DNA of 64,000 nt from NCBI RefSeq assembly GCF_000314735.2, contig NZ_KB375270.1:1054001-1118000 (forward strand), in the 5' to 3' direction. Shown here in pieces: positions 27,897-35,080 of the stretch (within the stretch, counting starts at the first letter, position 1; each line of letters begins with the position of its first letter). A program made the translations under genes and the position numbers. The notes beneath the pieces are model-generated. The model was not told the DNA's origin, did not search any database, and was given only the letters and a program-made list of their open reading frames with translations. The stretch is from Afipia felis ATCC 53690 (lineage in GTDB: Bacteria > Pseudomonadota > Alphaproteobacteria > Rhizobiales > Xanthobacteraceae).

Positions 27897-28436
27897 TCAC
27901 ATTGCCTCCGGCGTGACATGATGAACCCAGGCGATGAAATAAAGCGCGACAGACCATAGCGTCAGCACGGTCACCGCCGCCATCAGGATCGCGTCATAGG
28001 GCGAGGCATTGAACCCGAACCCGAGCGAGGCCAGCACCAGCGCCGCGAAGCCCACCTGCGCCACCGTGTTCAGCTTCGAAGCCATCAGCGGTTTCACCGG
28101 CATCGGGTTGTCCATTATCCACGACACGATCATCGCACCCACGATCATGAAATCCCGCGAGACCACCAGAATGACGATCCAGCGCGGGATCGCTCCTGTA
28201 ATCCCCAGCGCGACATAAATCGAGACCAGAAGTGCCTTGTCGGCGATCGGATCGAGCAGCGCGCCGAGTTCGGTCGTCATGTTAAAGCGCTTGGCGAGAA
28301 ACCCGTCCACGGCATCGCTCAGGCCGGCCACCGCGAACAGGACGAAGGCCACCGTCATCTGCGAGGACGCGATCGCCCACACCACCAGCGGAACGAGGAT
28401 GATACGGCCGAGCGTAATGAAATTGGGGATATTCAA
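27897..28436 (-). CDS. CDP-alcohol phosphatidyltransferase, inner membrane
   Basis: About 179 residues if begun at TTG 28436 (reads MNIPNFITLGRI, the usual family start). The longer ATG start at 28505 has its GAGGG element touching the ATG and adds 23 non-conserved residues. The CDP-alcohol motif is intact: D41, D44, G45, D62 and D66 in SDAVDGFLAKR...LLDPIADK. There are several transmembrane helices. It forms a phosphodiester bond between a CDP-alcohol and another alcohol, as in phosphatidylglycerophosphate or cardiolipin synthesis; the product is not settled by sequence. Divergent from purM. Confidence 0.88.
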   Translation of the reverse strand: MNIPNFITLGRIILVPLVVWAIASSQMTVAFVLFAVAGLSDAVDGFLAKRFNMTTELGALLDPIADKALLVSIYVALGITGAIPRWIVILVVSRDFMIVGAMIVSWIMDNPMPVKPLMASKLNTVAQVGFAALVLASLGFGFNASPYDAILMAAVTVLTLWSVALYFIAWVHHVTPEAM

Positions 28437-28595
28437 GCCATAAATCCCGTTTGGCGGCTTCAGTTGTGCGGAGCCAGGCCAGCGGTGATGCGCTTCGGCT
28501 CCCATCCCTCTAATAATCTACCCTTGCTGCGGATGCGAGCCATTGCACGGCTTGGGAATCCGACGTAACCACCGCCCAGGTTTCGGGAAAATGGC

Positions 28596-29666
28596 ATGAG
28601 CGACAAACAATCCAGCCTCACTTATTCGTCCTCCGGCGTGGATATCGACGCCGGTAACCGGCTGGTCGACCTCATCAAGCCGATGGTGCGCGCGACTGCC
28701 CGCTCCGGCGCTGATGCCGAGATCGGCGGCTTCGGTGGCCTCTTTGACCTCAAGGGCGCGGGTTTCCGCGACCCGGTGCTGGTCGCAGCCACCGACGGGG
28801 TCGGAACCAAGCTGAAGATCGCGATCGAGACCGGTATCCACGACGGTATCGGGATCGACCTTGTCGCCATGTCGGTCAACGACCTCGTGGTCCAGGGTGC
28901 AGAGCCCTTGTTCTTTCTGGACTATTTCGCCTGCGGCAAGCTCGACCCCAACTCAGCCGCCACCATCGTGGCAGGTATCGCAGAAGGTTGCCGGGAGTCC
29001 GGCTGCGCCCTGATCGGCGGCGAGACCGCCGAAATGCCCGGCCTCTACCAGAAGGACGATTACGATCTCGCGGGTTTTGCCGTCGGTGCGGCCGAGCGCG
29101 GCACGTTGCTGCCGCGCAAAGACATCGCAGCGGGCGATGCCCTGATTGGGTTGGCGTCCTCCGGCGTCCACTCCAACGGCTTCTCGCTGGTCCGCAAGGT
29201 GGTGGAACGCGCAGGCCTTGGCTTCAACGATCCGGCCCCATTCGCACCGGTCATGAAACTCGGCGGCGCGCTGCTCACACCCACCAAGCTCTATGTCAAA
29301 TCCTGCCTGAAGGCGATCCGCGAGACCGGCGGCATCAAGGCGCTGGCCCATATCACCGGCGGCGGATTCACCGACAACATCCCGCGCGTGTTGCCGAAGG
29401 CCCTTGGCGTCCGCGTCGACCTCGCCGCCGTTCCGGTCCTGCCGGTGTTCAAATGGCTCGCCACGGAAGGCAACATCGCGGAACTCGAGATGCTGCGCAC
29501 CTTCAACTGCGGCATCGGCATGGTTGTGGTGGTCGAGCGCGACAAAGCCGTCGACGTCATGAAGGTGCTGTCCGACAATGGCGAGCGGGCCGTGATGCTC
29601 GGCGAAGTCACCGAGGCCGGTCCCGAGCGTGTCGTCTATGACGGCCACCTCGACCTCGCTCCGTGA
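28596..29666 (+). CDS. purM: Phosphoribosylformylglycinamidine cyclo-ligase (AIR synthetase)
   Basis: A 356-residue enzyme of purine synthesis, converting FGAM and ATP to aminoimidazole ribonucleotide. The N-terminal [18 protein letters not shown] and the ATP-binding [12 protein letters not shown] are characteristic, as are [17 protein letters not shown] and GETAEMPG. Full length. It overlaps the first possible start of purN in a GTGA junction, indicating translational coupling. Divergent from the phosphatidyltransferase-hdaA operon. Confidence 0.97.
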   Translation: MSDKQSSLTYSSSGVDIDAGNRLVDLIKPMVRATARSGADAEIGGFGGLFDLKGAGFRDPVLVAATDGVGTKLKIAIETGIHDGIGIDLVAMSVNDLVVQGAEPLFFLDYFACGKLDPNSAATIVAGIAEGCRESGCALIGGETAEMPGLYQKDDYDLAGFAVGAAERGTLLPRKDIAAGDALIGLASSGVHSNGFSLVRKVVERAGLGFNDPAPFAPVMKLGGALLTPTKLYVKSCLKAIRETGGIKALAHITGGGFTDNIPRVLPKALGVRVDLAAVPVLPVFKWLATEGNIAELEMLRTFNCGIGMVVVVERDKAVDVMKVLSDNGERAVMLGEVTEAGPERVVYDGHLDLAP

Positions 29667-29674
29667 CGAACACC

Positions 29675-30328
29675 ATGACCAAGCGCCGCGTCGCCATTCT
29701 GATTTCCGGCCGGGGCTCCAACATGGCGGCCCTGATCCAGGCGGCCAATGCTCCCGACTTTCCCGCCGAGATCGTGCTGGTGATGTCGAACATTGCAGGC
29801 GCGGGCGGGCTGGAAAGTGCGCGCGCAGCCGGCATCGAGACGGCAACTATCGAGAGCAAACCATTCGGGCGTGATCGCGAGGCCTTCGAGCGCGCGATGC
29901 AGGACGAACTGCTCAAACACAAGATCGATCTTGTCTGCCTCGCGGGATTCCTGCGCCTGCTGACGCCATGGTTCGTCCAGCAATGGGACGGACGGATGAT
30001 CAACATCCACCCTGCTCTGCTGCCGTCCTATCGCGGCCTTCACACCCATGAGCGCGCACTCGCGGACGGTGTGAAAATCCACGGCGCGACCGTGCATTTC
30101 GTCATCCCCGATGTCGATGCCGGGCCGATCATCGTGCAGGGCGCGGTTACTGTTCACGACAACGACACCGCGGAGACGCTCGGCGCGCGCGTGCTGCAGG
30201 TCGAGCATCGCATCTATCCGCAGGCGCTGCGGATGGTCGCGAGTGGACAGGCGTCGATTCACGGCGGGGTCTGCAAGAGCACTACCGCGACGGCCAGCGA
30301 GAAAACGCTGATTTCGCCCTCGTTCTAA
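29675..30328 (+). CDS. purN: Phosphoribosylglycinamide formyltransferase
   Basis: About 217 residues from ATG 29675; a GTG at 29663 overlapping the purM stop would add four residues. Motifs are AILISGRGSNM (substrate binding), the catalytic Asn-His-Asp set in INIHPALLPSYRG, and HFVIPDVDAGPII. It adds a formyl group from 10-formyl-THF to GAR in the cytoplasm. Paired with purM as in most rhizobia. Confidence 0.95.
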   Translation: MTKRRVAILISGRGSNMAALIQAANAPDFPAEIVLVMSNIAGAGGLESARAAGIETATIESKPFGRDREAFERAMQDELLKHKIDLVCLAGFLRLLTPWFVQQWDGRMINIHPALLPSYRGLHTHERALADGVKIHGATVHFVIPDVDAGPIIVQGAVTVHDNDTAETLGARVLQVEHRIYPQALRMVASGQASIHGGVCKSTTATASEKTLISPSF

Positions 30329-30460
30329 CGGCAGTTGCACTGTGGCGCGTCGACCACAAGCCGGGTCAATAGATTCCGGCCGATAGGCGGCGCGTTGAGG
30401 CCGTGCCCGGTTCCATGCGATCATCATTGCGATATATCGCATCCTGGTCCCGGCAGCCGC

Positions 30461-31543
30461 ATGATCGCACCGCCCCTCGCAGCAAAACGCACCGCTTCCG
30501 CATCGACGTTGTCCCGTGCCGCCGCGATCGGCGCATTTACGGCCGCAACGTTTCCCTGCGCCGCTTACGCGCAGTTCGCGCCACCCACACCTCTCTACAC
30601 GACCAGTTCGGCCGGCGCGGCGCAGCTCGATCTCGGCAGTAACTTCCTGCAACGGCTCGGGCGCGCAGCCGCGACCGGCTATGCCGCGCGCGACAACAGC
30701 GCAGGCGGCGGCGCATCGACTGATTTCGCGGCGCCCGTCTATCGAAGCTGGTTCGAGGGTTACGGCACATCCGCGCGCACCGACGCGCAACCGGGTTTTG
30801 TCGGCGACAAGCGCTCGACCGCAGGCGGGGTCGCCGGCATCGGCATGACCGTGGCGCCGGGCTTCAACCTCGGCATCGCGGTCGATCAGAGCCACACCAA
30901 CGTCGACGTGCCGCTCGCCTTGCAATCGGCAAAGCTCGACCTCACCCAGCTCGGCGTCAACGGCTCTTATGTCAGTGGGCCGTGGACGGTCGCCTTCGCC
31001 GTGGTTCACGGGTTTGCGTCGATCGATGCGAAGCGCGCGACATTCAGCGGACCTGCACTTTCAAGCTATCGCGGTGCCATCGACGGCGCGCTTGGCGAGC
31101 TGAGCTACTATCAGGCACTCGGCCAAAGCCGCATCGTGCCGAAAGTCGCGATCGAATACGTCGTCGCCCGTACCAACGCCTTCAGCGAAACCGGCGGCTT
31201 CGAGCCGGTGAGCGTCGCGGAGTCCAACGCGCAACGCGCACGCTTTATGCTCGGCGCTGAAGCGGGCCATTACTGGATTGTCGGAAGTCAGATCATCGAC
31301 GTGTCGGGCTACGGCAAATTCGTCGACAACTTCTCGCAGTCGATGCCGCCGTATCTCGTCAGCCTCGGCGCCAACAGCATCCTCATGCAGGGCGTTCGTG
31401 AAAGCCAGTATGGCGCAGACGCCGGCGCCGGCCTGTCATGGAGCATGAACAGGACGGCGCGGCTTTATGCCAATTACGACGGAAAATTCCGCGACGGCTT
31501 CCACTCCCACCAGGGCACGGTGGGCCTCGAGTTTAAGTGGTAG
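30461..31543 (+). CDS. Autotransporter-domain outer-membrane barrel protein
   Basis: A 360-residue protein from ATG 30461, chosen because it places the signal peptide (ending AAYAQ near residue 40) at the N-terminus. The longer frame to 30335 adds unlikely sequence. The C-terminal ~260 residues alternate polar and aromatic residues in long strands with Gly turns (GIGMTVAPGFNLGIAVDQ) and end in FKW, the aromatic C-terminus recognised by the BAM complex. There is almost no passenger domain, so it may act as a small barrel rather than secrete anything. It overlaps the convergent terC gene by 11 bases. Confidence 0.8.
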   Translation: MIAPPLAAKRTASASTLSRAAAIGAFTAATFPCAAYAQFAPPTPLYTTSSAGAAQLDLGSNFLQRLGRAAATGYAARDNSAGGGASTDFAAPVYRSWFEGYGTSARTDAQPGFVGDKRSTAGGVAGIGMTVAPGFNLGIAVDQSHTNVDVPLALQSAKLDLTQLGVNGSYVSGPWTVAFAVVHGFASIDAKRATFSGPALSSYRGAIDGALGELSYYQALGQSRIVPKVAIEYVVARTNAFSETGGFEPVSVAESNAQRARFMLGAEAGHYWIVGSQIIDVSGYGKFVDNFSQSMPPYLVSLGANSILMQGVRESQYGADAGAGLSWSMNRTARLYANYDGKFRDGFHSHQGTVGLEFKW

Positions 31544-32369
31544 CAGCCTCCGCCGGCACGCCGTGCTCTTTCATCGCACGGCTGCGCCACATCGATCCAA
31601 CGACCAGAACGATCGCGACACCGAGAAGACCAAGGACGAGCTCGCCAAGGTTAGTGGCGGCCTGCATATGGCTCGGCAGACTGAAAATCGTAGAGGTCGG
31701 ATCGATATTGAGGGAGATCTGACCGTCGAGCACGCGCTGGAGGAACGGGTGCACGCCCGGATCCGTTGCGATAACTTCGCCAGCCACCCAGCCGAGTAGC
31801 GCCGCACCAAGCCAGACGAGCGCAGGAACGCGATCGAGCAGCGCCATGATCAGCGCCGCGCCGGCGATGATCATTGGAATGCTGATCAGAAGGCCTAGCA
31901 CCAGAAGGACCACGCTGCCGTTCGCAGCAGCAGCCACCGCGATCACGTTGTCGAGGCTCATGATGATGTCGGCAACGGCGACGATCTTGACGGCGGCCCA
32001 CAGATGCTGTGCCGCCTGCACGTTGTCCTCGTCAGCCTTCTCAGGCACCAGCAGCTTTGCCGCGATCACGAGGAGCGCAATGCCGCCGACAAGCTTGAGA
32101 TAAGGCAGCGCCAGCAGCGACGCGACGATGAAGGTGAAGATGATGCGCAGGAAGACCGCGACGCCCGCGCCGAGGACCATGCCCCACATGCGCTGACGCG
32201 GTTCCAGGCTGCGGCAGGCCAGCGCAATGACAAGCGCGTTGTCGCCGGAGAGCAGGATGTTGATCCAGATAATCTTGGTCAGCGCGACCCAGAACTGCGG
32301 ATGCTGTAGTTCCGAATAAAAGCTGTTGAAGAAATTGCCGATCGTCGCCGTATCAAAAATATCCAACAT
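31533..32369 (-). CDS. TerC family integral membrane protein (copy 1)
   Basis: A 278-residue protein with about seven helices starting ATG 32369. The TerC signature acidic residues lie in ILLSGDNALVIALA (GDN at 42-44) and, in the second half, IIMSLDNVIAVAAAA. TerC-type proteins (Alx, YjbE, MeeF-like) export Mn2+ or protect against metal excess; the substrate here is inferred. It is a paralogue of the gene at 32576-33427, sharing the core motifs but differing at both ends. The leader contains direct repeats at 32440-32476. Ends 11 bases inside the barrel gene. Confidence 0.9.
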   Translation of the reverse strand: MLDIFDTATIGNFFNSFYSELQHPQFWVALTKIIWINILLSGDNALVIALACRSLEPRQRMWGMVLGAGVAVFLRIIFTFIVASLLALPYLKLVGGIALLVIAAKLLVPEKADEDNVQAAQHLWAAVKIVAVADIIMSLDNVIAVAAAANGSVVLLVLGLLISIPMIIAGAALIMALLDRVPALVWLGAALLGWVAGEVIATDPGVHPFLQRVLDGQISLNIDPTSTIFSLPSHMQAATNLGELVLGLLGVAIVLVVGSMWRSRAMKEHGVPAEAATT

Positions 32370-32439
32370 CGTCTCTTAACTTCGCCTCCCCGTGCGTACC
32401 ACCCCTCGGTACCGCAAATGGTGAGTCTTGTCTGGGAGG

Positions 32440-32476
32440 CGATTTGTCGCAAACTTTTGTGACGATTTGTCGCAAA
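32440..32476. promoter_or_regulatory. 23-bp-phased direct repeats upstream of terC copy 1
   Basis: The 14-mer cgatttgtcgcaaa occurs exactly at 32440-32453 and 32463-32476, a spacing of 23 bp or about two helical turns. The second copy also forms an inverted repeat with tttgtgac at 32456-32463. They sit 70-107 bases upstream of the terC copy 1 start. This looks like a dimeric regulator site; the regulator is unknown. Confidence 0.5.
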
Positions 32477-32499
32477 GCCGGGCTGGTCAGCCCGGCTTT
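32474..32499 (-). terminator. Probable terminator after terC copy 2
   Basis: A perfect 11-bp stem (aaagccgggct with agcccggcttt) around a 4-base loop lies 77 bases downstream of the terC copy 2 stop on the minus strand. The following T-run is short (cttt), so it may be a partial terminator or an attenuator in the leader of terC copy 1. It overlaps the second direct repeat by three bases. Confidence 0.55.
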
Positions 32500-32575
32500 G
32501 AACATAATGCAGCAATCAAACTAAGCGTCGAGGATTTGAGGAACTACCGCTCTCCGATCGGAAGCGGCACGCCGC

Positions 32576-33427
32576 TCAGATCGTCGCAGGCGCTCCTTCG
32601 GTCTGCGCTTCCGAAGCCATCTCCTGCAGCTTGCGACGACGCCAGATCGTGCCAAGCGTGAGCACGACGATCACACCGAGACCCGCGAAGATCAGTTCAT
32701 CGACCTCGCCATCAAAGCGCAGGTGCTCGACGAAGCCGAACAGCGGCGACGTCGTATCGATGTTGAGGCTGATGTCGCCGTTGAGCATCGCGTGCAGACG
32801 CGGCGCGACCGCCGGATCTGTTGCGATCACCGCTCCACCGATCCAGCCGAGCAAAACCGCACCGAGCCAGACGAGAATCGGCAGACGATCAAGGATGGCC
32901 ATGATGAGGGCCGCGCCGGCGATAATCATCGGAATGCTGACGGCAAGACCGACGATCAGCAGTGCAAGCTGACCATTCGCAGCGGCGGCCACCGCGATGA
33001 CGTTGTCGAGACTCATGATGATGTCGGCGATCACGACGATGCGCACGGCGTGCCAGAGGTTGGCGCCCTCCGCGACATGCCCCTCGCCGTCATCCGGAAC
33101 CAGAAGCTTGGCCGCGATTATGACAAGCGCCAGTCCGCCCACCAGCTTGAGGAACGGAAGCGTCATCAACTGCGCGACGATGCCGGTGAACAGGATGAGC
33201 AGAACGACCGCGATACCCGCGCCGATCACCATGCCCAGACGGCGTTCCTTCGGCGGCAAGCCACGGCAAGCCAGGGCGATAACGAGCGCGTTGTCGCCTG
33301 ACAGCAGGATGTTGATCCAGATGATCTTGCTCAGGCCGACCCAGAACTGAGGTTGGACAACCTCAGTCTTCATCTGGGCAAGCGTATCGACAATAGAAAA
33401 CGCGCCGACTGCTTGAATTATGCTCAC
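32576..33427 (-). CDS. TerC family integral membrane protein (copy 2)
   Basis: A 283-residue paralogue of the preceding TerC, starting at GTG 33427 with GGGGGAAG just upstream. It keeps ILLSGDNALVIALACRG and IIMSLDNVIAVAAAANG, so metal-binding carboxylates are conserved. The predicted role is Mn2+ or related metal export across the inner membrane, by family. Tandem copies with divergent ends suggest old duplication and perhaps different control, since each copy has its own distinctive upstream repeat. Confidence 0.9.
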   Translation of the reverse strand: MSIIQAVGAFSIVDTLAQMKTEVVQPQFWVGLSKIIWINILLSGDNALVIALACRGLPPKERRLGMVIGAGIAVVLLILFTGIVAQLMTLPFLKLVGGLALVIIAAKLLVPDDGEGHVAEGANLWHAVRIVVIADIIMSLDNVIAVAAAANGQLALLIVGLAVSIPMIIAGAALIMAILDRLPILVWLGAVLLGWIGGAVIATDPAVAPRLHAMLNGDISLNIDTTSPLFGFVEHLRFDGEVDELIFAGLGVIVVLTLGTIWRRRKLQEMASEAQTEGAPATI

Positions 33428-33517
33428 CGTGCTTCCCCCAACTGGTTATTATGCCGCAGGCTATTTTGCCGCAGGTGGCATATTCGATACCAGTATTTTC
33501 GTAGGGGCGCACCGTAC

Positions 33518-33534
33518 CGCGTCAAATTGACGCG
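33518..33534. promoter_or_regulatory. Perfect 17-bp palindrome upstream of terC copy 2
   Basis: cgcgtcaa-a-ttgacgcg is fully self-complementary around one central base, in the 122-base gap between ndk and terC copy 2. The TTGACG half could serve as a -35 element on the minus strand. It could be an operator or part of an ndk terminator, but there is no T-run. Confidence 0.5.
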
Positions 33535-33549
33535 TGATAACTCCGATTC

Positions 33550-33972
33550 TTAGCCGACGATTTCGTTGCCGGAGAAAAACTGAGCAATCTCAATGGCTGC
33601 TGTCTCCGCAGCATCCGATCCGTGGACCGAGTTTTCGCCGATCGACTTGGCATGGACCTTGCGGATCGTGCCGTCAGCCGCCTTCGACGGATCAGTCGCG
33701 CCCATGACGTCGCGGTATTTGGCGATGGCGCCCTCGCCTTCCAGAACCTGCACCACGACCGGGCCGGAGGTCATGAAATCGACGAGCTCGCCGAAGAATG
33801 GGCGGGCCTTGTGGACGGCATAGAACGTTTCGGCCTGGGCGCGGGTCATGAGAATCCGCTTCTGGGCAATGATGCGCAGACCGGCCTTTTCGATGATGGC
33901 GTTCACGGCGCCCGTCAGGTTGCGCTCGGTCGCGTCGGGCTTGATGATCGAAAACGTACGCTCGGTCGCCAT
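33550..33972 (-). CDS. ndk: Nucleoside diphosphate kinase
   Basis: A 140-residue enzyme that equilibrates NTP and NDP pools through a phosphohistidine. The catalytic His is H117 in ENSVHGSD, and the N-terminus [18 protein letters not shown] is standard. Soluble, cytoplasmic. Starts at ATG 33972. It stands alone on the minus strand, separated from terC copy 2 by 122 bases. Confidence 0.97.
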   Translation of the reverse strand: MATERTFSIIKPDATERNLTGAVNAIIEKAGLRIIAQKRILMTRAQAETFYAVHKARPFFGELVDFMTSGPVVVQVLEGEGAIAKYRDVMGATDPSKAADGTIRKVHAKSIGENSVHGSDAAETAAIEIAQFFSGNEIVG

Positions 33973-34261
33973 GAGACTTAATCCTTGATGGATGGAATGG
34001 AAATTGTGCGGGGCTTATAGCGGCGCCCCTGCAACGCGGCAAGCATCGGTATCGTAGGACCAGAGCCTTTCCGATGAGCGGGATTCCAACCTTAACATTA
34101 CGCCGATTTCATCAAAATGAACCCATTCTGAAGGGGCTATCCGCACGCCATTCACGTTGAGTGACATAGAGTTTTGACTGACCTGAAGGTGCGTTCCCCG
34201 CGTCAGAGCATCAAGACTTCAGTGACGCGCGGCATCCGCGCCATGGCAAGGAGAAACGATC

Positions 34262-34582
34262 ATGTTACGCAAATTCGGCCTCGGACTGGTTGCCGCTTCT
34301 GCACTCATCATCGGCATGGCCGGTATGGCATCCGAAGCATCCGCGCGCGGTGGACATGGCGGCGGCGGACATGGTGGTGGTGGCCACTGGCATGGCGGTG
34401 GCGGAGGCCATTGGCATGGCGGTGGCGGCTGGCACGGTGGCGGCTGGGGTTATCGCGGATGGGGCGGCCCGCGCTTCTATGGCGGCCCCTATTATTACGG
34501 CGGTTATGGCGGCTGCTACGTCCGTCGCCTCGTTCCCACTCCGTGGGGTCCACGCTGGCGGCTTATCAATCGCTGCTATTAA
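34262..34582 (+). CDS. Secreted Gly/His/Trp-rich protein
   Basis: A 106-residue protein with a signal peptide (MLRKFGLGLVAAS..., cleavage after EASA near residue 28) and a good AAGGAGAA site. The mature part is runs of Gly broken by His and HWH units, then Gly/Tyr/Trp stretches, ending with a two-Cys segment (GGCYVRR...LINRCY). Such proteins occur widely in Bradyrhizobiaceae and could bind metals, but no function is established. A strong terminator follows, so it is a monocistronic and possibly highly expressed gene. Confidence 0.8.
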   Translation: MLRKFGLGLVAASALIIGMAGMASEASARGGHGGGGHGGGGHWHGGGGGHWHGGGGWHGGGWGYRGWGGPRFYGGPYYYGGYGGCYVRRLVPTPWGPRWRLINRCY

Positions 34583-34601
34583 CAAACGCAACTGATTTTC
34601 G

Positions 34602-34629
34602 AAAAAGCCCGGCTTTGCCGGGCTTTTTT
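34602..34629 (+). terminator. Rho-independent terminator of the Gly/His-rich gene
   Basis: A stem of aaaaagcccgg and ccgggcttttt closes on a short tttg loop and runs into six T residues, 20 bases after the stop codon. This is a textbook intrinsic terminator. Confidence 0.9.
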
Positions 34630-34740
34630 GTGCGCCCGTGCCCGAGAGGCCTGGGTTCCTTTCGATTCGTTCCCTCCAAATTGATTCAATATTTACCGAA
34701 TACTCACCATCACTTTCGAACGCCTGAAACATTTCTTGGC

Positions 34741-34757
34741 TCTCACCATTGGTGAGA
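34741..34757. promoter_or_regulatory. Perfect 17-bp palindrome before a small ORF
   Basis: tctcacca-t-tggtgaga is self-complementary around one base. Another ctcaccat occurs at 34703-34710 and an inverted caaattgat/atcaatttg pair flanks it (34677-34685 and 34762-34770). It lies 41 bases before the small ORF at 34798. Probably an operator for an unknown regulator. Confidence 0.5.
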
Positions 34758-34797
34758 TACGATCAATTTGAATGAAATGGTGGCGATGGTGAGCGTC

Positions 34798-35016
34798 ATG
34801 GCAAACCTTTCGGCAAGACCTTCTCCTCATGGGAGCGTCGAAATCGATCACCGCACCAGCCTCGCGGTTTGCGAAGGCATCGGCGAGCGGTTGCGCGATC
34901 AGATGAAGCCGGCCGCGACGCTGCCCCACCATCTTCAGGAGCTCATGAACCGCTTCCGGGAGGTCGAGGATGCCCCCTCGATCATCCCTGATGCGGGCAT
35001 GGCTCGGCAGCGCTAG
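34798..35016 (+). CDS. Small protein of unknown function (72 aa)
   Basis: I chose ATG 34798, which has GGTGAG just upstream and begins MANLSARPSPHGSVEIDHR. In-frame starts at 34768 (TTG) and 34777 add up to 10 residues. It is helical with a Leu/Arg-rich centre (GIGERLRDQM and LQELMNRFREVEDAP). No signal peptide or membrane helix. It may be a conserved small protein of relatives, from memory and unverified. The next gene, an ABC-F ATPase, begins 64 bases later on the same strand. Confidence 0.55.
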   Translation: MANLSARPSPHGSVEIDHRTSLAVCEGIGERLRDQMKPAATLPHHLQELMNRFREVEDAPSIIPDAGMARQR

Positions 35017-35080
35017 CCCTTTCTCGTTTTCTGCCTTCTGACGGCTTGCGCTCGCATCTCATTCCGGGGAGAACCCCGGC

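Noticed and set aside
28591..28598. Out-of-frame ATG just before purM
   Set aside because: The ATG at 28591 is out of frame with the conserved purM reading; the ATG at 28596 is used.
32370..32575. Manganese (yybP-ykoY) riboswitch upstream of terC copy 1
   Set aside because: I could not place its conserved loops in the leader. The direct repeats and hairpin do not match that fold by eye; a covariance search would settle it.
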